A DNA stretch of 64,000 nucleotides from Asticcacaulis aquaticus (GCF_028550415.1 NZ_JAQQKX010000002.1:186001-250000), one strand, 5' to 3'. Positions 1 to 9,209 are shown, counted from the first letter of the stretch. The notes: generated by a model from the sequence alone, not told the origin. Numbers and translations: made by a program.

Positions 1-480
1 CCGCAGAAGGTCGGCGCCATGGGGTTCAGCGCCGGGGGGCATCTGTGCTGTTCGCTGGCCACACGCTATGCCGCCTCCGTCTATACAGCGGTCGATGAAG
101 CCGATGCACTCGACGCCCGCCCTGTCCTGTTTGCGCCTGTCTACCCGGTCGTCTCCATGCGCCCGGGCATCACCCATACGGGATCGCGCGACAACCTGAT
201 CGGGGCGACCGCCGAAGAAGCGAAGCTGGCGCTATATTCAACCGACGAGCAGGTCACGACCCAGACCCCGCCCGCCTTCATCGTCCATGCCGAGGACGAC
301 AAGACGGTGCCGGTGGAAAACAGCCTGCGCCTGCGCGCCGCCCTGCGCAAGGTCGGGGTTACGGTCGAAACCCATCTTTATCCCGAAGGCGGACACGGTT
401 TCGGCCTGCGCAACCCCAAGGCGCAATGGGGTGAATTGTTCCTCAATTTCGCCAGAGGCCGCGGCCTGTTCAACGGATAA
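1..480 (+). CDS. Alpha/beta hydrolase (esterase/lipase-like), 5' truncated by window edge
   Basis: The reading frame is open from base 1 and ends in TAA at 478-480, so the N-terminal half lies outside the window. The visible part carries the nucleophile elbow GFSAGG at codons 8-13, an acidic stretch AEDD near base 290, and a GGHGFG motif near base 390. These fit the Ser, Asp and His of an alpha/beta hydrolase of the BD-FAE/acetyl-esterase type, which usually cleaves acetyl or other short acyl esters, often from sugars. The substrate cannot be told from this fragment. The ATG at 19 is internal to the conserved motif and is not the true start. Confidence 0.85.
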   Translation, partial: PQKVGAMGFSAGGHLCCSLATRYAASVYTAVDEADALDARPVLFAPVYPVVSMRPGITHTGSRDNLIGATAEEAKLALYSTDEQVTTQTPPAFIVHAEDDKTVPVENSLRLRAALRKVGVTVETHLYPEGGHGFGLRNPKAQWGELFLNFARGRGLFNG

Positions 481-649
481 GGCGTTCAGGCGCGTATAAT
501 CTATTCGACAAACACCGAAACTTACGCCGCCCCGTGTATGACTCAAGTGTAACAATGTTAAATACGCTTCATGACAGAGGTTTAATTTGACCCACAGGAC
601 TATGTGCGGGATTTTTTAGCTCACATAATTGGTGGATAATCTGACCGTC

Positions 650-1585
650 ATGCGCGTAACCCTGCTCCTTTTTGCTTTGCTTTCCCTGCCTGGACTGGCC
701 CTGCCCGGACTGGCCCAGGCCGGTGAAGACCGCGTCGAGCTGAAAAACGTCGCGGCGCGCGTGATCGTCATTGCCCAGCCGCGCGCCGATGTCGATGTCC
801 GCGTCAAGGCCGGGACCCGCGCCATGCCTCAGGTGACCGTCGCCCGTCAGAACAATGTCGTTCGTATCAATGGCAATGTCTCCCCCCGCAATCAGTCCTG
901 CGGCGAAACGACCAATATCTTCGCCTTCAATTTCGCCGACAAGAACGTCACCACGGTCAAGGTATCGGGCATGGGACAGGTCAATCTTGGCGACCTGCCC
1001 GTCATCTATATCTATGCGCCGGAAAACCTCGAAATCGTCAGCCACGGGGCCGTCTACGGCTCGCTGAACGAGACGAGTTCGCTGAAACTCAGCGTGCATG
1101 GCTGCGGCGACTGGCGGCTGGGGCCCGTGCGCGGCGATCTTAAGCTCATGTCGACCGGGTCGGGCAATATCCACGGGCCCAATGCCGGACGGACCGAAAT
1201 CGTCAGCGGCGGCTCCGGCGACATCATCATGGGCCCGGTGCGCAGCCTCAAGGTGTCGCAATCCGGCTCCGGCGACATCGTCACCGGTCCGGTCGCCGAG
1301 GGGCTGTCCGCCGCTCAGGCCGGGTCGGGCGATATGGCGATCGCCTCGGTCAACGGTCCGATCGAGGTCAGTCTGGCCGGATCGGGCGACGTCACCATCG
1401 CCCGCGGCCGCGCCCAGACGCTGAAGATCGCCATTGCGGGATCGGGCGACGTGCATTTCGGCGGCGAAGCCCACGCGGTCGAGGCCGCCATCGTCGGCTC
1501 AGGCGACATCTATGTCGCGCGCTCCACGGGTTCGGTGCAAAAGAAGGTGCTGGGCTCGGGCGAGGTCAGCATCGGCGGTCGCTGA
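650..1585 (+). CDS. Secreted GSGD-repeat protein (DUF2807 / GIN-domain type)
   Basis: The 311-residue product begins with a clear Sec signal peptide (MRVTLLLFALLSLPGLALPG, cleavage probably after AQA). From about residue 160 to the end, the motif GSGD or GSG[NE] recurs at least eight times, every 18-22 residues. This is the pattern of the right-handed beta-helix in the DUF2807 (GIN, putative auto-transporter adhesin head) family. Such proteins are periplasmic or surface-exposed and of unknown role. The ATG at 650 is chosen because it starts the signal peptide; the frame also opens with TTG at 629. It stands alone, with the convergent glycosyltransferase gene downstream. Confidence 0.82.
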   Translation: MRVTLLLFALLSLPGLALPGLAQAGEDRVELKNVAARVIVIAQPRADVDVRVKAGTRAMPQVTVARQNNVVRINGNVSPRNQSCGETTNIFAFNFADKNVTTVKVSGMGQVNLGDLPVIYIYAPENLEIVSHGAVYGSLNETSSLKLSVHGCGDWRLGPVRGDLKLMSTGSGNIHGPNAGRTEIVSGGSGDIIMGPVRSLKVSQSGSGDIVTGPVAEGLSAAQAGSGDMAIASVNGPIEVSLAGSGDVTIARGRAQTLKIAIAGSGDVHFGGEAHAVEAAIVGSGDIYVARSTGSVQKKVLGSGEVSIGGR

Positions 1586-1610
1586 CACTTTTTGGCATAT
1601 CGCTCTAAGA

Positions 1611-2609
1611 TTACAGAATATCCGCGTCCTTGTCCTTGAGACGCTTGCGGACGGAGGCCCTAAGCACCGATACGCCGATAGTCAGTGGCGCGAGAGCCCA
1701 TACATAGGCCTTGCGCCACACATTGTCGGCGCGTTTGTTGAAATAGTAGATCAGGCCGATGCCCTTGTTCATTTCCACAAAGATCGGCTCGACCCGCGAG
1801 GTGTGGCCTTCGTGGATGACCTCGGCCTTTGGATGGAATAGCACCGTGCCGCCCTTTTTTCGGATACGCCAGCATAGGTCGATATCTTCGACGTGCAGGA
1901 AGAAGCGCGTGTCGAAACCGCCCATGCCGAGGAAATCGGCCCGCGCCATAGTGAAGCAGGCGCCGGACACCACCGGAACGCTGATCGGTGCCTCGGGCAG
2001 GGGTTGATTCTCCTGATGGATTTCGTATTTCTTAAGGAACGGCAGTAACTTCGACAGTCGCAACAACGAGATAAGCGTCGTCACCGGCGTGACTTCGCCG
2101 CGCCGCGCGCCACGCTGTTCGGTCAGGTCCGAATTGAGCACACGCGCCCCGATCAAACAGGGCCGTGGCTGATGGAGGGCGGCTTCTACCATCGCTTCGA
2201 CCGCGCCAGGGCACAGGTGCGCGTCAGGGTTGAGGAAAACCAGCCACGGCTGCGAGGCCAGTTGCGCCCCCAGATTGGCCGCGCGGGCAAAACCGATATT
2301 GCCATGCCCCTGCACCAGCAGGATGCGTTCATAGGACTGGTCCAGTTCGCGCAGCATTTCGGCGGTGTGCTCCGGCGAACCGTTGTCGATCAGCACCAGC
2401 TGCCGCACGGCCGGCTCGGCCAGAACGCGCTCGATGCTGTCAAACAGGATTTTGCCGGTGTGATAGGCGATCATGATAACGGTCACACCGCGCGTGTCGC
2501 GCGGCGCCACGATCGTTTCCGCCCCCTTGACCAGATCTACAACCTCTTCCGACGCCAGACGCTGCGCTTTAAGCAAATCACGGATCGACGGCGGAAGCGA
2601 ATGCTGCAT
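1611..2609 (-). CDS. Family 2 glycosyltransferase (rhamnosyltransferase-like)
   Basis: This 332-residue protein has the GT-A fold signature of GT2 enzymes. It has an N-terminal strand VTVIMIAYHTG, then LIDNGS, the nucleotide-sugar segment NIGFARAANLGA, a metal-binding motif within FLNPDAHL, and the acceptor-side motif GGFDTRFFLHVEDIDLCWRI. The order matches WbbL-type rhamnosyltransferases acting on lipid-linked or surface polysaccharide precursors, probably on the cytoplasmic face of the inner membrane. It starts 27 bases after the thrS stop on the same strand and may be co-transcribed with it, although the functions are unrelated. Donor and acceptor sugars cannot be inferred. Confidence 0.88.
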   Translation of the reverse strand: MQHSLPPSIRDLLKAQRLASEEVVDLVKGAETIVAPRDTRGVTVIMIAYHTGKILFDSIERVLAEPAVRQLVLIDNGSPEHTAEMLRELDQSYERILLVQGHGNIGFARAANLGAQLASQPWLVFLNPDAHLCPGAVEAMVEAALHQPRPCLIGARVLNSDLTEQRGARRGEVTPVTTLISLLRLSKLLPFLKKYEIHQENQPLPEAPISVPVVSGACFTMARADFLGMGGFDTRFFLHVEDIDLCWRIRKKGGTVLFHPKAEVIHEGHTSRVEPIFVEMNKGIGLIYYFNKRADNVWRKAYVWALAPLTIGVSVLRASVRKRLKDKDADIL

Positions 2610-2636
2610 TGAAAATCGGCTTTTTAAAAATACGCG

Positions 2637-4562
2637 TCAGGTTTTTAAATCGGGCGGCAAGCACTCTTGGGTCAGGCGTGTGACGGCGTCGTCCACCGTC
2701 AGCAGGCTTTGCCCCTCCTGGCCCAGATAACGCAGGGCCACCTCTCCGGTTTCGGCTTCCTTCCGACCAACGACGGCAATGACCGGCACCTTGGCGAGCG
2801 AATGCTCGCGGATCTTGTAGTTGATCTTCTCATTCCTCAGATCGGTGTCAACCCTGATACCGCTTGCACGCAATTTTGCCGCGACCTGTTGCGCATAATC
2901 ATTAGCATCCGAGGTAATCGGCGCAACCACAACCTGTACCGGGGCCAGCCATAAGGGGAACTTACCCCCGTAATTCTCGATCATGATACCGATAAAGCGC
3001 TCGAACGAGCCGAGAATGGCCCGGTGCAGCATTACCGGGCGCTGACGCGATCCGTCCTCGGCGACATATTCGGCATTGAGGCGTTCCGGCAGGACATAGT
3101 CGAGCTGGATCGTGCCGCAGGTCCACTGACGACCGATGGCGTCGCGGACCACAAAGTCGAGCTTCGGCGCATAGAAGGCCCCGTCGCCTTCGGCAATGAC
3201 GGGTTCCACACCTGCAGCACGGGCGGCCTCCAGCATTTGCTGCTCGGCCTTGTCCCAGAATTCGTCGGAGCCCGCGCGCTGTTCAGGACGCGTGGCCAGC
3301 GCCACATATTCGGCCTGCATGTCGAGATCGGCATGGACCTGACGGCAGAGACGAATGAACGCCGCCGTTTCTTCGACGATCTGGTCTTCGCGGCAGAAGA
3401 TGTGGGCGTCATCCTGCGTGAAGCCGCGCACGCGCATCAGACCATGCAAGCTGCCCGACGGCTCATAGCGGTGGCAGGCACCGAATTCGGCCATCCGGAT
3501 CGGCAGTTCCTTGTAGGAGCGCAGGCCGACCTTGAAAATCTGCACGTGACCCGGGCAGTTCATCGGCTTGAGCGACAGGGTTTCGCCCTCGACCGTCTCG
3601 CAGACGAACATGTTCGGGCGGTACTTGTCCCAGTGACCGGACTTTTCCCAGAAGGTGCGATCCAGCACCTGCGGCGTCTTGACCTCGGTATAGCCGGCGG
3701 CATCGAGACGGCGGCGCATATAGGCCTCCAGCGTCCGCCACAGCGTCCAGCCGTGCGGGTGCCAGAAGACCATACCCCGGCCCTCTTCCTGCATGTGGAA
3801 GAGGTTCATCTGACGGCCCAGCTTGCGGTGGTCGCGCTTTTCGGCCTCTTCCAGACGCGTCACATAGGCCTGCAGGTCCTCTTCCGAGGCCCAGGCCGTG
3901 CCGTAGATGCGCTGAAGCTGCGCATTGTTGTGATCGCCGCGCCAGTAGGCCCCGGCCAGCTTGGTCAGCTTGAACGCCTTGCCCACAAAGCGCGAGGACG
4001 GCAGGTGCGGCCCGCGACACAGGTCTTTCCATTTATCGCCGTGACGATAGACGGTGATGGTTTCCGTGCCCGGCAGGTCGCGGATGATCTCGGCCTTGTA
4101 GTGCTCGCCGATTTCCTCGAAGTGTTTGATGGCGTCGGTGCGATCCCAGACCTCGCGCACGATCTTTTCGTCGCGATCGACGATTTCCTTCATCTTCTTT
4201 TCGATCTTCGGCAGATCGTCGAGGCTGAACGGCTCATCGCGGGCGAAGTCGTAATAGAAGCCGTCCTCGATCGCCGGACCGATGGTGACCTGCGTGCCGG
4301 GGAACAGTTCCTGCACGGCTTCGGCCAAAAGGTGCGCGGCGTCGTGACGGATGACCTCAAGCATTTCCGGCGCGTCGCGCGTCAGGATTTCGATGGCAGC
4401 GCTCTGATTGATCGGGCGGTCGTAATCGTAAAGCTCGCCGTCGAGCTTGATCAGCACGGCCTTCTTGGCCAGCGATTTCGACAGACCCTCCGCCACAGCC
4501 CGGCCGGTGGTCCCCGGCTCATAGGATCGAACGGCACCGTCGGGGAACGTAAGGTCTATCAT
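2637..4562 (-). CDS. thrS: Threonine--tRNA ligase
   Basis: The enzyme charges tRNA-Thr with threonine in the cytoplasm. At 641 residues it is full length. It has an N-terminal TGS domain (1-60), an editing domain with [10 protein letters not shown], then the class II core. The core has the zinc-site segment around NCPGHVQIF, motif 2 ([12 protein letters not shown] ... [12 protein letters not shown]) and motif 3 ([12 protein letters not shown]). The C-terminal anticodon-binding domain ends in a typical beta strand pattern ([13 protein letters not shown]). The ATG at 4562 gives the standard N terminus MIDLTFPDG. The gene follows yidD by about 80 bases and precedes the glycosyltransferase. Confidence 0.98.
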   Translation of the reverse strand: MIDLTFPDGAVRSYEPGTTGRAVAEGLSKSLAKKAVLIKLDGELYDYDRPINQSAAIEILTRDAPEMLEVIRHDAAHLLAEAVQELFPGTQVTIGPAIEDGFYYDFARDEPFSLDDLPKIEKKMKEIVDRDEKIVREVWDRTDAIKHFEEIGEHYKAEIIRDLPGTETITVYRHGDKWKDLCRGPHLPSSRFVGKAFKLTKLAGAYWRGDHNNAQLQRIYGTAWASEEDLQAYVTRLEEAEKRDHRKLGRQMNLFHMQEEGRGMVFWHPHGWTLWRTLEAYMRRRLDAAGYTEVKTPQVLDRTFWEKSGHWDKYRPNMFVCETVEGETLSLKPMNCPGHVQIFKVGLRSYKELPIRMAEFGACHRYEPSGSLHGLMRVRGFTQDDAHIFCREDQIVEETAAFIRLCRQVHADLDMQAEYVALATRPEQRAGSDEFWDKAEQQMLEAARAAGVEPVIAEGDGAFYAPKLDFVVRDAIGRQWTCGTIQLDYVLPERLNAEYVAEDGSRQRPVMLHRAILGSFERFIGIMIENYGGKFPLWLAPVQVVVAPITSDANDYAQQVAAKLRASGIRVDTDLRNEKINYKIREHSLAKVPVIAVVGRKEAETGEVALRYLGQEGQSLLTVDDAVTRLTQECLPPDLKT

Positions 4563-4644
4563 TGTGTATTCTCTCGGTTCATCCCGCCCCTACAACAGGC
4601 TAGGATATTTATGTGAGCCGCACCCCTACGACAGGCGTCGGCGG

Positions 4645-4881
4645 TTAGGTTTCGCTTTTCGGCGGCACCGGATCATATCCGTGACCGCCGCCGGGACGAC
4701 ACCGGCAAATCCGTTTAACCCCCATCCATGACCCTTTTACCGGGCCGTGAACGATCATGGCCTGCGCCGTATATTCCGAACAGGTCGGTAAAAACCGGCA
4801 GGCCTGTCCGATAAAGGGCGACAGGGTCAGCTTATAGGCCCTGAGCCCTGCCATCACGGCCTTGGCATAGATGCGGCTCAT
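4645..4881 (-). CDS. yidD: Membrane protein insertion efficiency factor YidD
   Basis: This 78-residue protein has all the family marks: an N-terminal amphipathic segment, then RFLPTCSEYTAQAMIVHGPVKG, and the cysteine-rich CRCRPGGGHGYDPVP near the C terminus. YidD sits at the inner face of the cytoplasmic membrane and assists YidC-dependent insertion. In many bacteria it lies in the rpmH-rnpA-yidD-yidC cluster. Here it is next to thrS instead, which is common in alphaproteobacteria. The ATG at 4881 gives the usual N terminus. Confidence 0.93.
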   Translation of the reverse strand: MSRIYAKAVMAGLRAYKLTLSPFIGQACRFLPTCSEYTAQAMIVHGPVKGSWMGVKRICRCRPGGGHGYDPVPPKSET

Positions 4882-4895
4882 TCCGCAATACCTTT

Positions 4896-4964
4896 AAGCG
4901 ATATGCTGAAAAGTGTGCAGCGGTTTTGACTGCGTCGAACTGCGTTTCAGCTACAATATCGCGA
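4896..4964. repeat. Structured intergenic repeat, family B, copy 1
   Basis: The element has nested inverted arms: outer GCGATAT (4898-4904) with ATATCGC (4956-4962), and inner GCTGAAA (4905-4911) with TTTCAGC (4945-4951). The core contains AAAAGTGTGCAGCGGTTTT. A second copy lies at 63280-63327. Both sit between divergent genes. Sequences resembling this core are, as I recall, frequent between genes in other alphaproteobacteria. Confidence 0.7.
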
Positions 4965-5114
4965 CAAAACAAAAAGCTACCGTAAGTCCATAGCGTGTTT
5001 GAGGTATTTGCGCGCGCAAGGCAACCGAAAAAGCCGCCTTAAAAAAGACATCACGTCATTATCACATTCATATCACGGAAACGTGAAACGGAAGCGTAAA
5101 ACGAGGGAAGTGGG

Positions 5115-5837
5115 ATGAAACGTTTAATAATCGTGGCTAGTCTGCTGGCCCTGACGGCTTGTACAAAACCGGCGCAAGAAGCGGCCATGGACAGGTCGAT
5201 CGTCGGACCGGATATGGAAAAAGCCGGACCGTTCGGGAACTTCCGTCGCATCACCTTTGCCGCCGTTAGGGCCGAAGACACCCCCGCCGATTCGCAACTG
5301 ATGCGTATAGAACTGGTCAAAGGCCGCGGTGAAGAGGTCGCGACGCTCTATAATCTCCTCTCGGACAGCAAGCCCTATCTGGCAGGCGTCACCTACCACG
5401 CCTTTGTGCCGGTCATTGCCGAGACCAATGCCGAGCGTCAGGATTACTGGATCGTCGGCATGAACCTGTCGCGTACCCCCGACCGATCCGTCTATTCCGT
5501 CATTCGCTTTACCCATGGCGCAAACTTCACGCCGGGCCAGACGGTGAAGGTCGATTATCTGAGCCTCGACTGTGACGACCTTGAAATCGCCCGACGCCCG
5601 GTCGCCTATTTCGCGCCGGAACCCCCTGAAGGCGCTGACGCCAGCGCGTCGGCGGGCGAGGACGCAGCGCCCGCCGAATTACCCGAATTCAAACCCGAGG
5701 CTGGAGAATGCGAATTCAACAGCCTGACCGAAGCCTATCGCGTAACCGCTGAGGTGCTGCGCCGTTACGATCAGATCAAGCATTTCGAGGACGTCCCGAC
5801 GCCGCGCTGGCTGCCCTTGGTCGCGACGATTGAATAA
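5115..5837 (+). CDS. Putative lipoprotein of unknown function
   Basis: The 240-residue product starts with a lipoprotein signal (MKRLIIVASLLALTAC; lipobox LTAC, modified Cys at position 16), so it should be anchored in the outer or inner membrane facing the periplasm. The mature part has no motif I recognise. Residues around 175-200 form an Ala/Pro/Glu-rich acidic stretch (PPEGADASASAGEDAAPAELPEF) that is probably a flexible linker before a short C-terminal domain. A purine-rich stretch (GAGGGAAGTGGG) precedes the ATG. The gene is alone, convergent with the outer-membrane protein gene downstream. Confidence 0.8.
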   Translation: MKRLIIVASLLALTACTKPAQEAAMDRSIVGPDMEKAGPFGNFRRITFAAVRAEDTPADSQLMRIELVKGRGEEVATLYNLLSDSKPYLAGVTYHAFVPVIAETNAERQDYWIVGMNLSRTPDRSVYSVIRFTHGANFTPGQTVKVDYLSLDCDDLEIARRPVAYFAPEPPEGADASASAGEDAAPAELPEFKPEAGECEFNSLTEAYRVTAEVLRRYDQIKHFEDVPTPRWLPLVATIE

Positions 5838-5866
5838 AAAAAGGGCGCCCCATCGGAGCGCCCCTT
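5835..5866 (-). terminator. Terminator between convergent genes
   Basis: A GC-rich stem (5841-5848 with 5858-5866) is followed, reading the minus strand, by a run of U from the A-tract at 5836-5842. It should end transcription of the outer-membrane protein gene. The plus-strand side has only a weak T tract, so its effect on the lipoprotein gene is less sure. Confidence 0.7.
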
Positions 5867-5888
5867 CTCATTTCAAAGCTGCGTCGGC

Positions 5889-6416
5889 TTAGAAGCGACG
5901 CACATAGGACACCTGAACGGCGTCCATGCTGCCGTCATCCAGTTGATAACGGGTGAAGTCGCCACGAATGCCGTGAACGCCGCCCTTCGGGAAGTAGCGC
6001 AGACCGACACTGTAGGCCGGGCCCGTGTCGCTGTCGTCTGCCGAGACATTGCCGCTGGAAGCTTCGACGGAGACCTGCGAGAAGCCCACGCGTCCAACCA
6101 GATCGAGGTTTTCGCCGATCGGCGCCGAACCGACCAGATAAATGCCCGCCGTGTGCTTGATCTTCGCATCGACGTTCACCGTACCGACGCGATAGGTCTT
6201 TTCCGTGAGGCCGAGGCCGAATTCGGCTTCGACCGCGAAATTGCGGTTGAAGTTATAGCCGCCGGCCGCCTGAATGACGCCGAACTTTTCGCCATCGGCA
6301 TCGACCTGACCGCCGCCGACCTGAAGATAGGTCGAACCGGCGTCCTGCGCCTGAGCCGAAACAGCCATACCCGCCAGAAGCGCGCTCGCCGCCAAAACCG
6401 TAACAATCTTAACCAT
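5889..6416 (-). CDS. Outer-membrane beta-barrel protein (OmpA/OmpW-like porin family)
   Basis: This 175-residue protein has a signal peptide (MVKIVTVLAASALLAGMAVS ... AQA) followed by alternating hydrophobic and polar strands such as STYLQVGGG, FAVEAEFGLGL, DLVGRVGFSQ and YSVGLRYFP. It ends in VQVSYVRRF, and a C-terminal Phe is the usual signal for barrel assembly by the BAM complex. It probably forms a small eight-stranded barrel in the outer membrane. The ATG at 6416 is preceded by GGGGAAAC at good spacing; a second ATG at 6428 is possible. The longer frame upstream to 6704 is antisense to the scaffold gene and is not coding. Confidence 0.85.
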   Translation of the reverse strand: MVKIVTVLAASALLAGMAVSAQAQDAGSTYLQVGGGQVDADGEKFGVIQAAGGYNFNRNFAVEAEFGLGLTEKTYRVGTVNVDAKIKHTAGIYLVGSAPIGENLDLVGRVGFSQVSVEASSGNVSADDSDTGPAYSVGLRYFPKGGVHGIRGDFTRYQLDDGSMDAVQVSYVRRF

Positions 6417-6564
6417 TTGTTTCCCCATATGTTTTTGTGGAATGGCTTGCCTATCCGACGACCAAGCAAGCGTCAATCCTGAAAAAATACACAACCCCGC
6501 ATTGCGGCGCACAACGTGCCATTCCGGCCACAGCCCTGTGGATGAACATTTTATGCGCGAAATT

Positions 6565-6993
6565 TTACGCCCGCACCGCCGCGTCGAGGGCCTGGGCGGT
6601 GGCTTCCAGCGCCAGAAGCGTCGAGGCGTGACGGGCGGGGAAATCCTTGACCGATTTGAGGATGGCGAAGTCGGCAAAGCGCTCCGGATAGGCGTAGTCC
6701 TCACCCTTGAGCATATGTTTCATGGCGTCGCGCGCGGCGATGATTTCGTCACGCGATGCGCCCACCACGGACTGACTGAGGATGGCGGCGGCGGCCTGCC
6801 CCAGGGCGCAGGCTTCGACCTCCTGTGCGAAGCCGGTGACGATGTCGTCGGAGAGCGTCACCTCGACATGGATGGTTGAACCGCACAGCTTCGCGGTCCG
6901 GTCGGCGCTGCCGTCGGGGTTCGCCAGCCGCCCGACGTGCCGAAGCTGCGTCGTCCGGCGTAAAATTTCACGGGAATAGAGTTCGTCGATCAT
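6565..6993 (-). CDS. IscU/NifU-like iron-sulfur cluster assembly scaffold protein
   Basis: The 142-residue product matches the NifU N-terminal/IscU fold: MIDELYSREILRR at the start, the first ligand Cys in AKLCGS, the second in VEACALGQAAAAILS. The third ligand Cys, normally in an R-x-x-C-A motif near the C terminus, is not there: the corresponding segment reads RHASTLLALEA with Ser at that place. Iron-sulfur scaffolds use three Cys plus Asp/His to hold a nascent cluster, so this variant may bind a cluster differently or work only in transfer. It is separated from the SRPBCC gene by an intergenic repeat. Confidence 0.8.
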   Translation of the reverse strand: MIDELYSREILRRTTQLRHVGRLANPDGSADRTAKLCGSTIHVEVTLSDDIVTGFAQEVEACALGQAAAAILSQSVVGASRDEIIAARDAMKHMLKGEDYAYPERFADFAILKSVKDFPARHASTLLALEATAQALDAAVRA

Positions 6994-7003
6994 GGCCCAC
7001 TTT

Positions 7004-7136
7004 CCCTTCGCCCCTCCGGGGAGAAGGTGCCGTCCAATCCGCAGGATTGGCGGCGGATGAGGGGGAGTCGCAGGCACCGTTGCCCCCTCACCCCAGCCCT
7101 CTCCCCCGAGAGTCAAGAATTGGGGGGCGAGGGGGT
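7004..7136. repeat. Composite intergenic repeat, family A (divergent copy)
   Basis: Two GC-rich hairpin units in inverted orientation, with the hallmark GATGAGGGGGA on the left and CCCCCTCACCCCAGCCCTCTCCC on the right. The left hairpin is built on CTTCGCCCCTCCGGGGAGAAGG. Better copies are at 10553, 15521, 22461, 28331 and 50636. Confidence 0.75.
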
Positions 7137-7142
7137 TTACGA

Positions 7143-7580
7143 TTATATCGCCCCTTCCGCCTTCGCCTTCAAGGCCTCGGCGAACTTATCGAAACCCTCG
7201 CGCAGGAACTTGCGATAGCGTTTGCCTTCGCGTTCGGACAAAAAGCCTGAAAACTGCGCCCCGATGGTGAAGTGACAGGCATTGTCCGACAGGATTTCGA
7301 ACTCGTAGAAACGAATCAAAGAGCCTTCGTAGAACTTCTTGGGCACGCGGATATGGATGTGCGACAGCGGCGTCCAGTCCTCGACGAACCCGGCAATCTC
7401 CCACGTCCCCAGACCTTCATAATATTCTTCGAAACGCACCGGTGCCCCGAAACCCAGCCGACCTTCGGCGGACCTATGGATCGGGCTCCACGACGGCCAG
7501 CTATTGATATCGGCCATGATCTCGTAAGGGGTATCCACCGCCGTGGCGATGCCGATGCGTTTCTCGATTTTCAAAACCAT
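7143..7580 (-). CDS. SRPBCC-family protein (START/polyketide-cyclase fold)
   Basis: This 145-residue protein begins IEKRIGIATAVDTPYEIMADINSWPSWSP, the standard opening of SRPBCC proteins, in which a beta strand leads into the helix over the ligand pocket. The C-terminal helix (REGKRYRKFLREGFDKFAEALKAKAE) closes the fold. Such proteins bind hydrophobic ligands or act as cyclases or hydrolase activators; no ligand can be assigned here. It lies only 3 bases downstream of the cysS stop on the same strand, so the two are very likely co-transcribed. Confidence 0.85.
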   Translation of the reverse strand: MVLKIEKRIGIATAVDTPYEIMADINSWPSWSPIHRSAEGRLGFGAPVRFEEYYEGLGTWEIAGFVEDWTPLSHIHIRVPKKFYEGSLIRFYEFEILSDNACHFTIGAQFSGFLSEREGKRYRKFLREGFDKFAEALKAKAEGAI

Positions 7581-7583
7581 GCC

Positions 7584-8981
7584 TTAAGCCCCTGTCTTTA
7601 CCTTCCACGTCGCGCCGGTCGGGCCGTCCATGACCTCGACGTTCAGCGCGTTCAGCTCGTCGCGTATGCGGTCGGCCTCGGCCCAGTTCTTCGCCGCCCG
7701 CGCCTCCTTGCGCGCCACCAGCAGCGCCTCAACCTTGGCCGTCAGATCGTCATCGGCGCCGGCCTTGAACCAGGCATCGGCATCGCCTTGCAGCACCCCG
7801 AGCAAGGCCCCGGCCGCCAGCAGTTGCGCCTTCAGACGCGGCTTATCGGCAGCTTCCGCCGTCTCCAGCGCATTGGCCAGCACCGACAGTTCCGCCAGAG
7901 CCCGCGGCGTCGACAGGTCGTCGCACAGCGCCTCAAGCACCGCATCGGGCACCCCGGCCTCGACCTGTTCGACATCCGCTGCGCGACGCAAGGCCCCATA
8001 CAAACCATCCAGCCGCTTATGCGTCTGGGTCAGCAGGTCCTGCGTCCAGTCGAGCGGCGCGCGGTAATGGGCCGACAGCAGCGCCACGCGCAGCACCTCG
8101 CCGGGGAAGTGCTTGATCAGTTCATGCACCAGTTGCACATTGCCTATCGACTTCGACATCTTCTCGGAATCCATGGTCAGGAAGCCGTTGTGCATCCAGT
8201 AGCGCGCATAGGTCTCCTCATTATGGGAATGACCATGTTGCGCACAAACGCCCTGCGCGATCTCATTCTCATGGTGCGGGAAGACTAGATCATGGCCACC
8301 GCCGTGGATATCGATCGGCAAACCGAGATTGGCTTCGATCATCGCCGAGCATTCGATATGCCAGCCGGGACGCCCCTCGCCCCACGGGCTTGGCCAGCGC
8401 GGCTCGCCGGGTTTCGACGGTTTCCACAGCACAAAGTCCTGCGGGTTTTTCTTATAGGGGGCGACCTCGACCCGCGCCCCAGCGATCATGTCGTCCAGCG
8501 AGCGGTTCGACAACGAGCCATAGGCCTTGTACGACTCGACATCGAACAGGACATGACCTTCCGCCGCATAGGCGTGGCCGTTGCGGACCAGCGCCGCGAT
8601 CTGCGCCACGATGGCGTTCATGTTCTGCGTCACGCGCGGCTGAAGCGTCGGCTCCAGCGCGCCGAGCGCCTTCATGTCGGCATTATATATGTCGGCGAAT
8701 TTCGAGGTGATGATGTCGATATCGACCCCCTCAGCGATGGCCTTCTGATTGATCTTGTCGTCGACGTCGGTGATGTTGCGGGCATAGACGACGTGCTGCT
8801 CGCCGTACAGGGCGCGCAATAGGCGGAACAACACGTCGAACACCACGACGGGTCGCGCATTACCGATATGGGCGTAATTATAGACGGTCGGGCCGCAGAC
8901 ATACATCGTCACGCGTTCGGGGTTTTTCGGAACAAATTCCGTCTTTTCGCGCTTCAGCGTGTCGTTGATCTTCAGTTTCAT
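7584..8981 (-). CDS. cysS: Cysteine--tRNA ligase
   Basis: This class I synthetase charges tRNA-Cys. The 465-residue protein shows CGPTVYNYAHIGNAR (first zinc Cys and HIGH-type motif), zinc ligands in WHIECSAM and FPHHENE, and the KMSKS loop as SEKMSKSIGN. A C-terminal DALR-like helical domain follows. The ATG at 8981 gives the usual start MKLKINDTL; the frame continues upstream to 9056 without family similarity. It is divergent from folE and followed at once by the SRPBCC gene. Confidence 0.97.
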   Translation of the reverse strand: MKLKINDTLKREKTEFVPKNPERVTMYVCGPTVYNYAHIGNARPVVVFDVLFRLLRALYGEQHVVYARNITDVDDKINQKAIAEGVDIDIITSKFADIYNADMKALGALEPTLQPRVTQNMNAIVAQIAALVRNGHAYAAEGHVLFDVESYKAYGSLSNRSLDDMIAGARVEVAPYKKNPQDFVLWKPSKPGEPRWPSPWGEGRPGWHIECSAMIEANLGLPIDIHGGGHDLVFPHHENEIAQGVCAQHGHSHNEETYARYWMHNGFLTMDSEKMSKSIGNVQLVHELIKHFPGEVLRVALLSAHYRAPLDWTQDLLTQTHKRLDGLYGALRRAADVEQVEAGVPDAVLEALCDDLSTPRALAELSVLANALETAEAADKPRLKAQLLAAGALLGVLQGDADAWFKAGADDDLTAKVEALLVARKEARAAKNWAEADRIRDELNALNVEVMDGPTGATWKVKTGA

Positions 8982-9059
8982 GACGATTTCGGTTGAACTC
9001 TTAAGGCTTTGCCCCATATAGACGCTGCGGCGGCTTACCACCAAGCGAATATGCACCGG

Positions 9060-9079
9060 AACACGTCCAAAAACGTGTT
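9060..9079. promoter_or_regulatory. Inverted repeat between cysS and folE
   Basis: AACACGT (9060-9066) and ACGTGTT (9073-9079) form a perfect 7-bp inverted repeat with a 6-base spacer in the divergent region. It could be an operator or a small hairpin. No regulator can be assigned. Confidence 0.35.
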
Positions 9080-9209
9080 ATATTCGTAAGCTGTTTCAGT
9101 TACGGCCCGACCTCGCCCGCGTAGCGAAGAGGTCAAAGAGGGATGCCACGCGTCATTCCGGAGCCTTCGCTTCGGCGCCACTCGGCCCTCCGGAGAAGAG
9201 TAGAGAATT

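Noticed and set aside
569-1474. A 301-residue minus-strand frame opposite the GSGD protein
   Set aside because: Its repeats simply mirror the GSGD codons of the plus-strand gene.
3024-4616. A 530-residue open frame on the plus strand opposite thrS
   Set aside because: It is the antisense shadow of thrS, common in GC-rich DNA; no family motifs or ribosome site, while thrS is certain.
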